Of a stretch of DNA of 64,000 bases, positions 12,218 through 23,565 are shown piece by piece. Location of the stretch: positions 52,018,002 through 52,082,001 of the forward strand of contig NC_088777.1 of the NCBI RefSeq assembly GCF_954871325.1, given 5' to 3'. The stretch is from Gordionus sp. m RMFG-2023. Lineage: Eukaryota; Nematomorpha; Gordioida; Chordodea; Parachordodidae. The notes below the pieces were generated by a model that saw only the letters and a list, made by a program, of their open reading frames with translations, was not told where the DNA came from and made no database searches. Every line of letters starts with the position of its first letter. The first letter of the stretch is position 1. The translations under genes were made by a program, and so were the position numbers.

Positions 12218-12405
12218 TCATCTTGAAATGCTCAGTTCTAATCGCAAAATTCTGGCAACTTTCATTATATCATCATAGTGACAGACATCACAAATCTCGG
12301 CATTCTCACAGTGTAATTTTGCTGACATACCTAAATCTTTACATATTTCATCGCTCCCCAATACAACTCCAGCTAAAAATTCTCCCTGAGTTGAGCTATC
12401 TAATT
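12218..12405 (-). CDS. Candidate exon with Cys-rich segment, unknown product
   Basis: A T-rich acceptor (TTTTTATATTTAG, minus strand) is followed by 62 codons open to TGA: LDSSTQGEFLAGVVLGSDE.., then CENAEICDVCHYDD. The four cysteines and following histidine (C-x6-C-x2-C spacing plus an earlier Cys) could bind metal. Amino-acid and base composition are unlike the surrounding A+T-rich DNA. The exon could instead end earlier at AAA|GTTGCC. I do not recognise the protein. Confidence 0.4.
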
Positions 12406-12419
12406 CTAAATATAAAAAC

Positions 12420-13420
12420 TTAGTAATTATCTAGGAGTCCAGTTCTAGGGGGATAATAATAATAATAATATTCTGATATTTAATAAATAAATTTAGCACT
12501 GACTTACATGTTTTTTTTTAATAAAATTATAATTTATTGATTTACTATTTGTTAATTTAAATATTTATTAAGAATATATTTATAAATTTTCAGTTTCTTT
12601 AAAAAAAAATTGATACATAAATTTATACATCTCATCTTCTTTAATTAATTAACTAATTGAACATTTTTTAAAAAAAAAATATATAAACTATGCAATTGAG
12701 GTCATGTTATATCTACTATGTATTAATTATTTACTATATAAATAATGTTATTATTATCTTTATTTTTTTTTGCTTACATAATAATAAACCATTTTTTTGC
12801 GTGTTTTAAATCATTATGTTTTTTTTAGTTTTTTTTTTCAAGAAGATAGTTTTGTTTTTTATGATAAGTTTTTTATTTAAATCTAAACTTAATTTTAATT
12901 TTATTATTATATTATTATATATTATAATGTAAAAATAATTTATTTATAAAAATATTAGTCATTTATTATTATAATAATTATACGAAAACTTCAAACTAAA
13001 TATTTTATAAATTAAAAAGTGTTAGTTTACAGTATTATAACATCAAATTTTGATCTAATAAAATATTAATATAACGATTTAATATAAACCCTTATTCCAG
13101 TTAGATATTTCTAATAATCTATTTTTTATTACTCATTTAAAATGATTTGCATATTCTAACCTATAATGTAATTGATAGATTACAACATGTTATCTTAATA
13201 CTTAAAGGCAAAAACTTTTATCAAAATTATCAACCTATTTTTTTAAAAAAAAAGAAATTTTTTTTTTTGTAATCATGATCTCGATTTAATTCTGTTATGG
13301 CATATTTCTTCCGATCCTTTTATATTCAATAAGGAACATATGAGTAAATTTTTTAAAGAAACCCCCAGATACATTAGTCTAGTATGGGCGGGAGCTAATA
13401 TTTAAAAGCGAACTCTGAAG
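12420..13420. other. A+T-rich stretch, nothing recognised
   Basis: Homopolymer- and TA-rich DNA with a short (AAT)n run at about 12450-12470. No exon or transposon end seen. Confidence 0.5.
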
Positions 13421-13421
13421 A

Positions 13422-13607
13422 TAACGTTATCAAATAGCTCGTTTTGAGCCGATTTTAAAACGGCTAACAATATTTTATCCGAAAAAAATATTATGAAAAA
13501 CCTTAAGATTTTGCTAATAGATGGCACAAAAGTTTGAGCACCTATTAACGAAATTTCGAGACTTGGACAAATATTTTTCTGGCTATTATAGTCGTTTAAC
13601 AACACTA
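13422..13607 (+). mobile_element. MITE-1 copy
   Basis: The left arm TAGCTCGTTTTGAGCCGATT is inverted relative to the shortened right arm ending GTCGTTTAACAACACTA. The core has the AAGATTTTGCTAATAGATGG and AACGAAATTTCGAGACTT blocks. Part of the right inner arm is deleted. Confidence 0.75.
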
Positions 13608-14369
13608 CCTGTAAAGTACAAATGCAAGTTATAATTATTTTGAGACAAACGCCTTAAATCAGTAAATAACCAATAAAAAAAGGGGGTCAAACTGTATATT
13701 TAAGATGAATGATGGAATATGAAGATCATATTCCTACCTATCTCTTACTTAAAAAAATTAAAAATAAACGTACAAATGCTACATGACCTCAGACAATATT
13801 GCCCACTTAACACTGACCTTTTCCCTTAAAAATCTTTCTTCAAAAAAATAATAAAATATTTTCTAAAATATACGCTTATAATTTAAAATAAAATTAATAT
13901 TTATCATTTGATTGACTTTCTAATAATATGTAAGTAGATGTGATCTGCTGTGATTTATAATAGAAAGAAAATTTTAAGGTGCGAATTTAATAAAGGCGTG
14001 TTACCTTATAATTAAATCTTTAAAAAAAATTACAATTCGTAATTAATAAATTTAAGGTTATTTGATAAAAATAAATATATAAATTTTAAATAAGAATTTT
14101 ACGACAAATATACGAAATTTTTGTTTATAAAACCAATAATAAGGTAATAGGGTAATAAAATATTTCATATGTATATAAAAAAACATTTATTTTGGCAGAC
14201 ACAATAATAAATTATAAATAATAATTTTGGAATTCTATTTTAAAAATGAGGTGTTAATTATCACCCCATTCCTGTTATTAATTTATTATATATTTTTTCT
14301 TAAATTTTTTACAAATTTCTAAATAATAAATAACTTACTATACTTTGGGTAAATCTCTTATTTTTCAGA

Positions 14370-14521
14370 AAAGTTGCTGAGCGCCTGGCCAGGAAACTTA
14401 GCACAAATTTGTGCACTGTTACGGACAAAAACCTATATTGTCCAGCCCGTATCATTTTTTTTTGAAATTTGTGACCAGCCGCTTTGAGGCGATTCGTGGG
14501 AATGTCAAAATATTTGAGCAC
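14370..14521. other. GC-balanced, coding-like segment of unresolved strand
   Basis: A TTATTTTTCAG acceptor-like site precedes a frame open for 38 codons on the plus strand, while the minus strand is open for about 70 codons (..FDIPTNRLKAAGHKFQKK..). Neither translation resembles a family I know. It may be an exon or a piece of an old transposon. Confidence 0.2.
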
Positions 14522-14548
14522 ACAGACAAATATAATTAAAAATATAAA

Positions 14549-14550
14549 CT

Positions 14551-14590
<40 letters not shown>

Positions 14591-14592
14591 TA
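14549..14592. repeat. (CTTT)n microsatellite
   Basis: About ten units. Confidence 0.9.
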
Positions 14593-14639
14593 TTTATTTT
14601 AATTATTACACATAGTAATTTTATTTTATTTGAGTTTTT

Positions 14640-14960
14640 TTACGGCAATTTGTTATTTTTTCAACTTTAAAAGATATAATTTTATCGGAAAAAATGTATT
14701 TCCAAGCAAGGTTAAAAATTCCTATATTAGGAATTGTAGATAAATTTACCTTTAACTCTCTAGTCATTTATAAATTTATGTGAAAAATCTATGCTAAAAA
14801 AAAAACTTAATATATATTATATCGAGTCCAAAAGTTCACGACCCAAAAAATTGTCTGAAATTCATAGGGGGTAGGTAAATCCAAACATAATGGAATATAT
14901 TTCCGGGTAAAATCAGATTTTTAAATTTAAAAAAAAAACGCCATCAAATAACGATCGTTA
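14640..14960. mobile_element. MITE-2 copy, diverged
   Basis: Left end ACGGCAATTTGTTATTTTTT and right end TCCGGGTAAAATCAGATTTT plus ACGCCATCAAATAA match the arms of the clearer copy at 49208-49596. The two arms are inverted to each other. Confidence 0.5.
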
Positions 14961-15461
14961 CAAAGCGAATAATAAAAAAACAAGTAATGCTATTAGCGTT
15001 TTTTTAAAAAAAATGGTTGCTAACGCCGAACGGTAATTTTTTACCAATTTTCGAGAGGACATTTGAAACGCTATCGTGTATATTTTTTACTAACATATAC
15101 AGTTACTGCTAAAAGAGTTCTACCATTCATAGAATTTTTTTAAAATTCTCTGAATAATATGGCTTTTTCATTATCAAAATTGATTTATCTGTACAATGTA
15201 AATATTTTTTTAAAAAAAAAAAAGTTATTCCTTAAATATTTGTCCTCTCGTGAAAACTTCTTTAATTTGTTTCCAATTTTATTTCCAATCATATTTTTTT
15301 TTTAAGAATCAATAATTCTTCAGAAAATATTTATCTTTTAAAAAAATAACAAATTTTTCCTAATCTCTAATATTCGGCTAATTAAATCGAATACCGATAC
15401 AAATAAAAAGTTTTAACAATTTTATAAGTATATTATATGTAAGCCTCAACGTATTTTTTTC

Positions 15462-15538
15462 TGGCAATGTGTCATTTTTCAACCATAATTCTTATTTTGA
15501 GAACGTTTTTTTTTAAATCTAAAAATTTGATTTTACCG
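15462..15538. mobile_element. MITE-2 copy cut by assembly gap
   Basis: Starts GGCAATGTGTCATTTTTCAA and runs through AAAAATTTGATTTTACCG straight into the gap. The gap therefore sits at the head of the palindrome, where an assembler could fail. Confidence 0.55.
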
Positions 15539-15548
15539 NNNNNNNNNN
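15539..15548. other. Assembly gap (10 N)
   Basis: Ten undetermined bases. The real gap size is probably unknown. Confidence 0.98.
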
Positions 15549-15853
15549 TATTAAAAAATAATTTATTTTTTTTAATTTGCAATTTTTTTATTTTATTATA
15601 TGCGCGAGTTAAATATATCAAGATCAATGTCATACCTTGCAGAAAAATTAAAATATTTATTAAATTTTATAAAAAAATATTTTTATTTTCCTAGTGAAGT
15701 TTATGTTGGAATTGTTATTATTATTATTATAAAAAGGTATATTTTGAATTAAATAATAATAATTATCATTATTTTATATAATAAACTTTCGCAAATTCAA
15801 AAAACTATTATTATACACTGATTATTATACCTATCTAAGAGAGCATCATAGGG

Positions 15854-15993
15854 TAGTGTTGCTAAAGGGCTCGTTTTGAGCAGATTTTTAAAAAACGGCT
15901 GGCTAAAATATTGTCTTAAGCCTCGAGATTACGATATAATATTGTCTAAACCCTCGTTCCTTCTATGAACAAAATCTTCAGGCTTGCGTTAAG
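15854..15993 (-). mobile_element. MITE-1 copy, truncated
   Basis: Starts TAGTGTTGCTAAAGGGCTCG and carries the reverse-orientation core (CCTCGTTCCTTCTATGAACA, AAATCTTCAGGCTTGCG). It stops before the second arm. Confidence 0.75.
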
Positions 15994-15994
15994 G

Positions 15995-16780
15995 GGGGTA
16001 TCCAGGGATTTTAGTAAAGAGGGAGCGAAGGAGGTGGAAAACACTATGTAAAAAATTTTTCCACTCGGGAGATCTTTAGGTCCACTTATTGTACACCTTT
16101 GGGTTATTTTAGATTTTTCCACATATGTTTTTCCCTAAAAATTTTGAATTATGGAGTCGTTATTTTTTAAAAATGTTGTTACCTTTTTACTAATTTTTTC
16201 CTTATAATAATTGTGTACATTTTTTGGGGGAATATAAGGGGGTGGGGTGTCTAGGAGAAAAAATTTTATTAGCTTAAAATGATATTTACTGGAGGTGCGA
16301 AATTTCTCCCTGCCAATACCCCATCGGTAACGCGCTTACTAGAAAGTATAAACAATTTGTTTATATAATATTGATTTCCCCATTTTTAATAATATTTTTG
16401 AAATAATTTATTTCTCATTAAAAAAAAATTGTATTGTTCCTTTAATAGAAAACTCAATTTTATTAAACATTTTTTTATAGATTATATTATATATAAATGA
16501 TAGTTTTAACATTAAAATGATTTTTTAATAAAAATAAAAAATATATAAAAAAATTACTATATAAACTTAATTTTTAATAAATATAAAATGCATTAGATGT
16601 TTTAGAAATAAAAGTTAATAGCTTATTTGGCAATGAAAATGCATGGAGTTTTTTTTTAACATATAATTTTTATATTAACTAAATGGTTATTATTGAATGG
16701 CTAAGTATATAGAAATTAATTATAATTTATAATATTACGAAAAACTGATGCCAAAAAAAAAAGAAAATAATAAAATGAAA
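15995..16780. other. Possible degenerate element, then A+T-rich DNA
   Basis: A GGGGTATCCAGGG-type start near 15998 and an ATACCCCATCGG-type end near 16327 are loosely inverted and may bound an old 330-bp element. The rest has no features. Confidence 0.25.
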
Positions 16781-16785
16781 ATTAC

Positions 16786-17060
16786 AACTTTCAAGAATAT
16801 TTGCGCCAATGGCTTAAGTATTTTATTAATCCAGAGAATTCTGTAAGGCGTTTGCCATCAAAAAATTTGTTATATATTTGTTACACAAGCTCACTATCTC
16901 TAAGGGTCATATATTTTTTTTACAGAAAATTCTGAGGCTAAGGGTGATAGTCTCACAGCTAAAAATTTGGTTCGCCATTTATAGAAAACGGTTTAAAAAT
17001 GAAGCTATTCTACAACTTTTAACGATTAAAATTATGAATGGTCTAAACATTTTCGTGTAA
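16786..17060 (+). CDS. Candidate two-exon gene fragment, unknown product
   Basis: A short frame (NYNFQEYLRQWLKYFINPEN..) ends at TCT|GTAAGG. About 75 bases later a TTTTTTTTACAG acceptor opens a 45-codon frame (KILRLRVIVSQLKIWFAIYR..) to TAA at 17058-17060. The join keeps phase 0, and donor and acceptor are both good. No start codon precedes the first part and no family is recognised, so this may be chance in A+T-rich DNA. Confidence 0.22.
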
Positions 17061-17304
17061 ACTAATCGTAGAGAGATAAGAGAATTTTGTCTCTATGCCT
17101 GACTATTGTCTCATCGCAACCCCTTATCAATAATTATTTTTAATTTTAAATCTATCTACAACAGTTATTAATTTAAAAAAAATTTTTATGGTTAAAGACT
17201 ATTTACCGATGTAACTATATATATCTAGTTACTGTAGAGTCGAGTTAAACATTTTGGTATTAACGTCATCCATATTTAATATTTTGGTCAATTTATGATA
17301 TTAA

Positions 17305-17523
17305 TACTGTTGTTAAGCTGTTCATTTTGAGTCGATTTTTAAAAACGGCTAACTCAATATTTAATCTAGAATAATATTATGCCAGCCTGAAGATTTTGCT
17401 TGTAGAAGGAACAAAGGGAAATCTATCAGCGAAATCCCGAGACTTAATCAATAATTTTCTGGCTAAAATATTGAGTTAGCCCTTTTTAAAAATCTGCTCA
17501 AAACGACTCGTTTAACAACTCTA
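17305..17523 (+). mobile_element. MITE-1, full copy with 8-bp target duplication
   Basis: A 219-bp palindromic element. Left arm TACTGTTGTTAAGCTG.. with AAAAACGGCTAACTCAATAT, right arm AATATTGAGTTAGCC.. to CGTTTAACAACTCTA. The flanks are GATATTAA (17297-17304) and GATATTAT (17524-17531), a 7/8 match, which supports an 8-bp target duplication and a hAT-type transposase. Confidence 0.85.
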
Positions 17524-18030
17524 GATATTATTTTATTTTATATATATTGTTTTGCCAAATAATTTATAGTTCAATTATATTTTAAAATGGTTTCAACGTT
17601 TAATCCTTGCTTGTATTAACATACTTGGCAGTGACGTATTTAAATGTTTAAAATCAAAGACCTAGTCGGAGAAAATGTCCGTTTGAGTACCACCCAACAG
17701 AGTTCGGTCGGATCAGATCTGGATATGATTCAGACTCCGATCTTTCCGTGCAGAGATCTAATAAAAAGAAAATTTTTAACTATGGGTTAAATTGTAAACA
17801 GAAAAAAGAGTTATTCTTCCAAGTTCAGAGTTCGATCCTGCATTCCTCCAGGAAAATATTTATTTCCCCAAGTTCATAATTCGACTCATGCAGTCCTCTG
17901 CTTTATATATAATAAATTAAGAAGAAAAAAATTAACTTACTCTTATTTAAAAAGTTTTCGATTTTTATTGTATATAATATAACTTTAAAATTATTAATAA
18001 AATTTAAATTTTATATCTGTTTACCTTTTA
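17524..18030. other. Intergenic stretch with short GC patch
   Basis: A segment at 17660-17770 is open for about 45 codons and ends GTGCAGAGATCTA, like the GCAGATC-type transposon termini. An imperfect two-unit repeat (CAAGTTCAGAGTTCGATCCT and a diverged copy) follows at 17820-17900. I call no gene. Confidence 0.35.
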
Positions 18031-18056
18031 TATTATTAATATTTCTGATTCCTCAG

Positions 18057-18465
18057 CTACGACAACCATATCTTCTGATTCCACATCAATCGCACCTACT
18101 AATACCCCGTCATTTAAAACTACCATTGATACAACAATAGAAAAACCTGTGAGTGATACTACAATTACCACAGGCAATATTGGAATCACATTAACACCTC
18201 CCTAGAAAATACACTTATCACTGATACCACAATAACACCTACTAGTGATATTACTACCAATATATATATTACAGATACCACGAAAAATGCATCTACTACA
18301 AGTGCCTTAACAATCATAACAAGTGCTGACATAACCACGATCACACTTACTACAACATCTAAAACTAATACTGATAGCATAACAATTACGCCTATTTTTG
18401 AAACTATAACATCCACGCCTACTACTGATATCAAAACAACAACTGAAATTACAAATAACTCTTAA
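18057..18465 (+). CDS. Thr/Ser-rich mucin-like terminal exon, one frameshift
   Basis: After an acceptor-like TCTGATTCCTCAG, the plus strand reads a Thr/Ser/Ile/Asp-rich sequence (ATTTISSDSTSIAPTNTPSF..) to a TAG at 18203-18205. In the next frame the same composition continues for about 85 codons (..TLITDTTITPTSDITTNIY..) to TAA at 18463-18465. A poly(A) signal (AATAAAATAAA) lies at about 18494. The runs of TTT, TTS and TPT are typical of O-glycosylated extracellular stalks. One indel near 18200 separates the halves, so the exon is either decayed or carries a sequencing error. No start codon or other domain is in view, so the host gene cannot be named. Confidence 0.45.
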
Positions 18466-18639
18466 AAAACAAATTGTATCCTATATTTTTTTAGAATAAA
18501 ATAAACACATTTCGCTTTCTTAAGTAAAATCCTAATTAATTTTATTTTGCTTTGCTTCAATATTCAGGAAATCACCATGAGGACAAATTGAAAGTATATT
18601 AATAATATGAAAGCATGGTGTAATACTTATTGTATCTCT

Positions 18640-19600
18640 CTCTCTAGCAATTTGTTTGCTCTTGGCGAATATCTTGGTTTTTTTCTTCTCTGTTCATAAT
18701 CACTCAAGATAATGATTTTCAAGATTAGATCATTCTTCCACTTTACGAGACCTTATATGAATATTATGGGTTCGATTATAGTTTTACGCCATTTCTCTAT
18801 CCGTCCTTAATCTATACTGGTAAATCTTCTGCGAACTCTCACAGTGAAACCTCAAGCTTTGGTAGCGTTTATCAGACATTGTTCGCATACCCTCCTTATG
18901 ATCTGGCCTGATCAACTAGCGGGTATTTTTTTCTGCACGGAAAAACTTAGTTGTTATGAAGACTGGTCATCCAAAATTTAGAAATACAATATGCAAAGGA
19001 TTCAAATTCTTGCAAACGGGAATTATCGTGTTTTAAATCTTTCAATTTTTTATTCCACAAACCCACATGTTTTGAGATGATAAAATATGGCAATGCAACT
19101 AACATTATTTTTTTTTTTTTTTTTTTTTTTTTACCATTTTCGGGTAAAATTTAGCGTGGTTTACGGAGTTTTGCCCACCATCTTTCACTGCATTAATTAT
19201 ACCGCTAGCAGTTATACTTACTAATACTTCAATTTTCACCACCAGATTTAGGCCTACTCTTGCCAGAAATGCGCAGCCGATGGGCCATCAAAGTCAATAT
19301 GTATCCTATCTAACGCTGATTTAATAATAATTTACATAATAGATGTATTCCTAGAAGGTCACTCTTCTGAAGGGTAATCTCGATACCGTTGTAACTTATT
19401 GAACTCTCTTACGTGCCTCTCAATTTCTGTGTCCATCTTAGGTCATTCATCATAAAAAAACTACCAAAGAATTCTACGCTCCTGGATTGCCAAGATAAAG
19501 GATATTTAACATTTTTCACTGTAAAGCATGTAGTACGAGAACGACGTTTTTATCTTTACTTTCTCATTCTTTTACCCTATAGGGTTTGAGTTAGTCAACA
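18640..19600 (-). mobile_element. Ty3/Gypsy LTR retrotransposon fossil (integrase part)
   Basis: The minus strand holds recognisable pieces of a Ty3/Gypsy integrase: a zinc-binding-region stretch, a core-domain block (RIHIDFDGP) and weaker downstream pieces. No LTRs, gag or RT were found beside it. It is clearly broken, with more than five breaks across about 1 kb, so it is an old insertion. The 2 kb hAT-A element starts directly at its upper edge. Confidence 0.6.
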
Positions 19601-19624
19601 GTTGTATACAAGTGATGAACCATG

Positions 19625-21645
19625 CAGGGGCGTTACTAGCTTTTTCAATCACAGGGGACTCAAAAAAAATTGCCCTTGCGCCCCCCCCCCTGCCCTAGTG
19701 AGACAATTGGAGCCTTGTTTGGCTGTTTTTGAAATTAGCTTTAGTATCAGTCCTGGCTTTATTCGGGATTCCACTAAGAGAACTCTACTGTAAAGTTACT
19801 CTTTATAATTCTATTAAGTAATATATAGATTTAAATTTATTAAAAATTAATAAGACTATCTAAATTTTTAGAATACTATTTTAATTATTAGATTAGATTA
19901 ATACATATAAACTATATTTTCACTATGTCAGCTTGCAATCAAATTCTGTGTTAAAAATAGAATATCAATATCACTCACTAAATATTAATTTAGCATTAAC
20001 AGCTGAAGGTTAATTGACTTCTATTAATTAAATTATTATATAACCCTAATTAAATGAATATAGTCATTTTATTAATTGAAAATTAACAAATTTAATATTG
20101 TAATAAGCCGAGTTCAAAATTACTAATCAACTATGTTATTCATTTTTGAATTTAATTACCATACACTCTTCCTAAAAATATTTTCAAGGTCCAAATAAGT
20201 ATAAGAGATTTTTTTATAAAAAGTAAGTGGACATATAGTTTATAATGCTCTATTATATATAATTGGTTATAAAATTATAGGTTAAATATAACTTTTACAG
20301 ATATATTTGGCATTATATAATATATTACAGTTAATATTTTAATAAATTTTACTAATAAATGCTTTTGATAATAAATATAAGTAACAATTTGCATTCAATT
20401 CTATAACGCCATCTATTTATTTATATATATTATTAAAAATTAAACATATCCATTCCATAATGGATGTAATAAATTAGATATCTTTTTTTCTTATTTTTTT
20501 AATGTGTTTTAGGAAAACTATTTTTCTTCTTCTTTGAAAAACAGTTTTGAGTTAAATTTTTAATGCGAGTATATTTTTGATATTAATATAATACTATTAT
20601 TTTATGATATAATATACCAACTAGAGGTACTGCGACAATAATATATAAATCTTAATTGCTTTCACCATATCACTCTGGTTCTTATTTTATAGTTATAAAT
20701 TGATTCATTTCTAATATGGCATCCTTGCCGTATAAATTTAATTTCTTCTAAAGATTTTTAGTGTTATTTGTTTTATCAATTTATCGAGCATAATAAATTC
20801 TGACATGAGTTAACATCGTGAGTGACATGAATTTGACTGCAAATTAACGAGCATCTATTATTTGTGTGGCAATGTAAGTTAAGATAAGATTATTACTACA
20901 GCTGTTGAGAGCAGATTGCATATTTTAGATGAGCAATAATAGTCAACTTTGTAGTCGTTTATATATCATTAAAAATGGAAGATATCTTTTAGAAATTTAA
21001 TATCTCACAATAATTTTCTCGATTACTTATCTAGCTTCCATCATGTCATCTAAGAGGAAGCTCTAACCACCATATAGTTTTATGATTTAGATTAGTCGTT
21101 TATATTCTCTTCTTCAAGAATTGTTGATTTGGTAAGGTCATAATTTTTTCTTTATTACTCCATTCTATAAATCATTGTCTAAATTGGTAACAGAGAGTTA
21201 TATTAGTTTCATGACCTTTTGTCAATGTAAGTTGCTAAGAATTATATTATATTATGTGGTTTTTAAAAAACCATTATCAATTGAGGCATATGTATGAATT
21301 AATTTACCTCTTTTATCACTTGTAATTCTTTAGACGCAAAATTTTTTATATCAGCAATCGAAAATATTTTATACTGTAATAAATAGATTTAGTATATCAA
21401 AAAATATTAATTTTAGAAATGTCTTGTATTGCTGAGTTATTTATATGATAGTTCATTTTGTATGCATAATTTAATAAAATAACATAACATGAAATTCAGA
21501 ATAATTGTTCAGAGTTGGCAAATTTTAAAAAAGTCTAATATATTAATATAAAACCCGGCTTAAGACCTAACAAAATCCGATCGAAGGCCCTATAAATTTC
21601 TTTTCGTTGAGCCCCCTGAGATTGTAAAGGCTGACGACACCCCTA
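19625..21645. mobile_element. hAT-A copy 1, non-autonomous, ~2.0 kb
   Basis: Starts CAGGGGCGTTACTAGC and ends GCTGACGACACCCCTA, inverted termini with hAT-style CAGGGGCG edges. Just inside lie inverted ATCACAGGGGACTCA and GAGCCCCCTGAGATTG words. The roughly 2 kb interior is A+T-rich and non-coding. It aligns along most of its length with 32232-35074, which has an 8-bp target duplication. For this copy the flanks (GAACCATG and AATCAGCC) do not match. Confidence 0.75.
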
Positions 21646-22780
21646 AATCAGCCCACTATTAAGAATTTAATACATCTGTTTAAAATAAACCACTTTATCA
21701 GATAAATTATATATTTTAAAAAAATCATAATATATAACAGGTCGCAACTTATAGCTTATCAAAAAACTCGCTCTAGAATAGATATCCCTCCTTCTTGATA
21801 GAGTGTTATCTAGACTTTAGGGGGATCAGGAATGATTTTATCAACTCAAAATAATAGATATGATCATAGGAATTATTAAAATATTTTTGTAGCTGAAATA
21901 ATAATATCAAACCTATAACTTAGTTGGGTATAGAGTTTTGTCCGCTATAGGAAAGTTGCCGAGTAGGAGAGCGCCTTCAAACTTAAAATTTGCTATTTTT
22001 ATATATGAAAGGTATAATCAATGGAATAATAATTTTCAATTTAAATAGATGGGTCGAGGTTTTAGGTGGTCAGGAATTTTCTAATTTTTTTTTATAACAT
22101 AAATATTCAATATGGGTATTAAACGAAAACTAAATTAAAATATCATTTTGGGTGCAATGCTAGTATAAAAAAAAATTTTTTAGTTTTAATCTGTGGGATT
22201 TTATATGTGAGGGATTTTTAGATTAAAGATGAAAAATAAAGAATTGATACAAAATTGTAATATAATACGATCAAACCATGAATTATTGATATCACTGAAT
22301 TCGATATTATAACAAAATTATTTTCTAAAACAATAACTACCCATTCGAAATAAAAATTAATTACAATTAATTCCACTCAATCCACGGGTAGGCTTTTGAG
22401 TTGAGATTTTAAATTGAGTCAGGTTTTGCAGATCACCAATTTAAAATTATGTATTTGTTACCCATATCTGATTTTTATGTTTTAAACAACAATCACTCTC
22501 TTTCCCCCACCTCAACCCGATCCCGACTTATCAGGCAGAATACCATCCATTAACACCAAAAACATAAAAAATGACTAAAAAAAATATATCTAATAAAGCT
22601 TCAAAAAAAAAGAAACTAAATGAAAAAAATTTTTTTAAAATAGATGTGTAGCCTCAGATGCATTCATTATTTATTGAAATGTTATATGTGTTGAATTCCA
22701 CATAAAATCAACTGAATAAAACCCTACACCTTATTTTTGAACAAATTTCTATGATGATAATTTTATTGAGTAATTAACGA
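21646..22780. other. A+T-rich intergenic stretch
   Basis: No gene seen. A GTTTTGCAGATCACCAAT terminus near 22425-22442 is of the GCAGATCAC type seen at several degenerate hAT-like ends. Confidence 0.4.
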
Positions 22781-22781
22781 T

Positions 22782-22880
22782 ACTCTTCTCTTCTCTTCTC
22801 TTCTCTTCTCTTCTCTTCTCTTCTCTTCTTCTCTTCTCTTCTCTTCTCTTCTCTTCTCTTCTCTTCTCTTCCCTTCTCTA
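22782..22880. repeat. (TTCTC)n pentanucleotide microsatellite
   Basis: About twenty nearly perfect units with one 4-base slip in the middle. Confidence 0.95.
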
Positions 22881-23565
22881 TTGAATGATCAACGATGCGA
22901 GAATTCACGAAATTTGAAGTGAGCAAAGATTAATTATATAATTATCACCAACCAACAACGAGAAAGAGAGAACCTACTCATTACACCGTCGTGTTAAAAG
23001 GTAATCAACGATGCTCTAACCGACTACCAATAAAGACATGACTCACAAACTATTATAATAAAAGTATAACCATCAACACTAGGGCTTACATGGGAAATTA
23101 AGATATGTTAACAGATTGATTATATCTGCTTATAGCCTGAAGAATATTTGTCAAGTGAATTATTAACTAATAACTCAAATTCTTTTTGAAATTTTATACA
23201 TTTAAGATAAATATTCTAATAAATTAAATTTATTTAAAAACATACACTTTAATAAACGTTTGAAAATACCGATTTTTTTTTAAATTAAAGTCAAATCAAT
23301 GATTGAAATACATAAATTTAGACATTATAAAGGGTATTTTAGTTTATAATAAATTATAACAAATATATTTTTTTTGATTTGGTTTTTTCTATAAAAATAA
23401 GCATAAAGACATCTTTTTAAAATATTGTTGGTTACTTATCTAAACACTACATTTTTTTTAAAATGAAATTTGAAATATATGTTATAAAATATATTAATGT
23501 TGTGCTGTAAAACACCTAGTTTTAAAAAAAAATATTCTACAGAATTATAACATTGTTTATATGAA

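Noticed and set aside
12166-12423. 85-codon plus-strand frame
   Set aside because: The minus strand of the same stretch has a better acceptor, a cysteine pattern and less skewed composition.
18186-18434. 82-codon hydrophobic minus-strand frame (Val/Ile/Ser-rich)
   Set aside because: It is the complement of the Thr-codon-rich plus-strand exon; ACx/ATx codons read backwards give Val and Ile.
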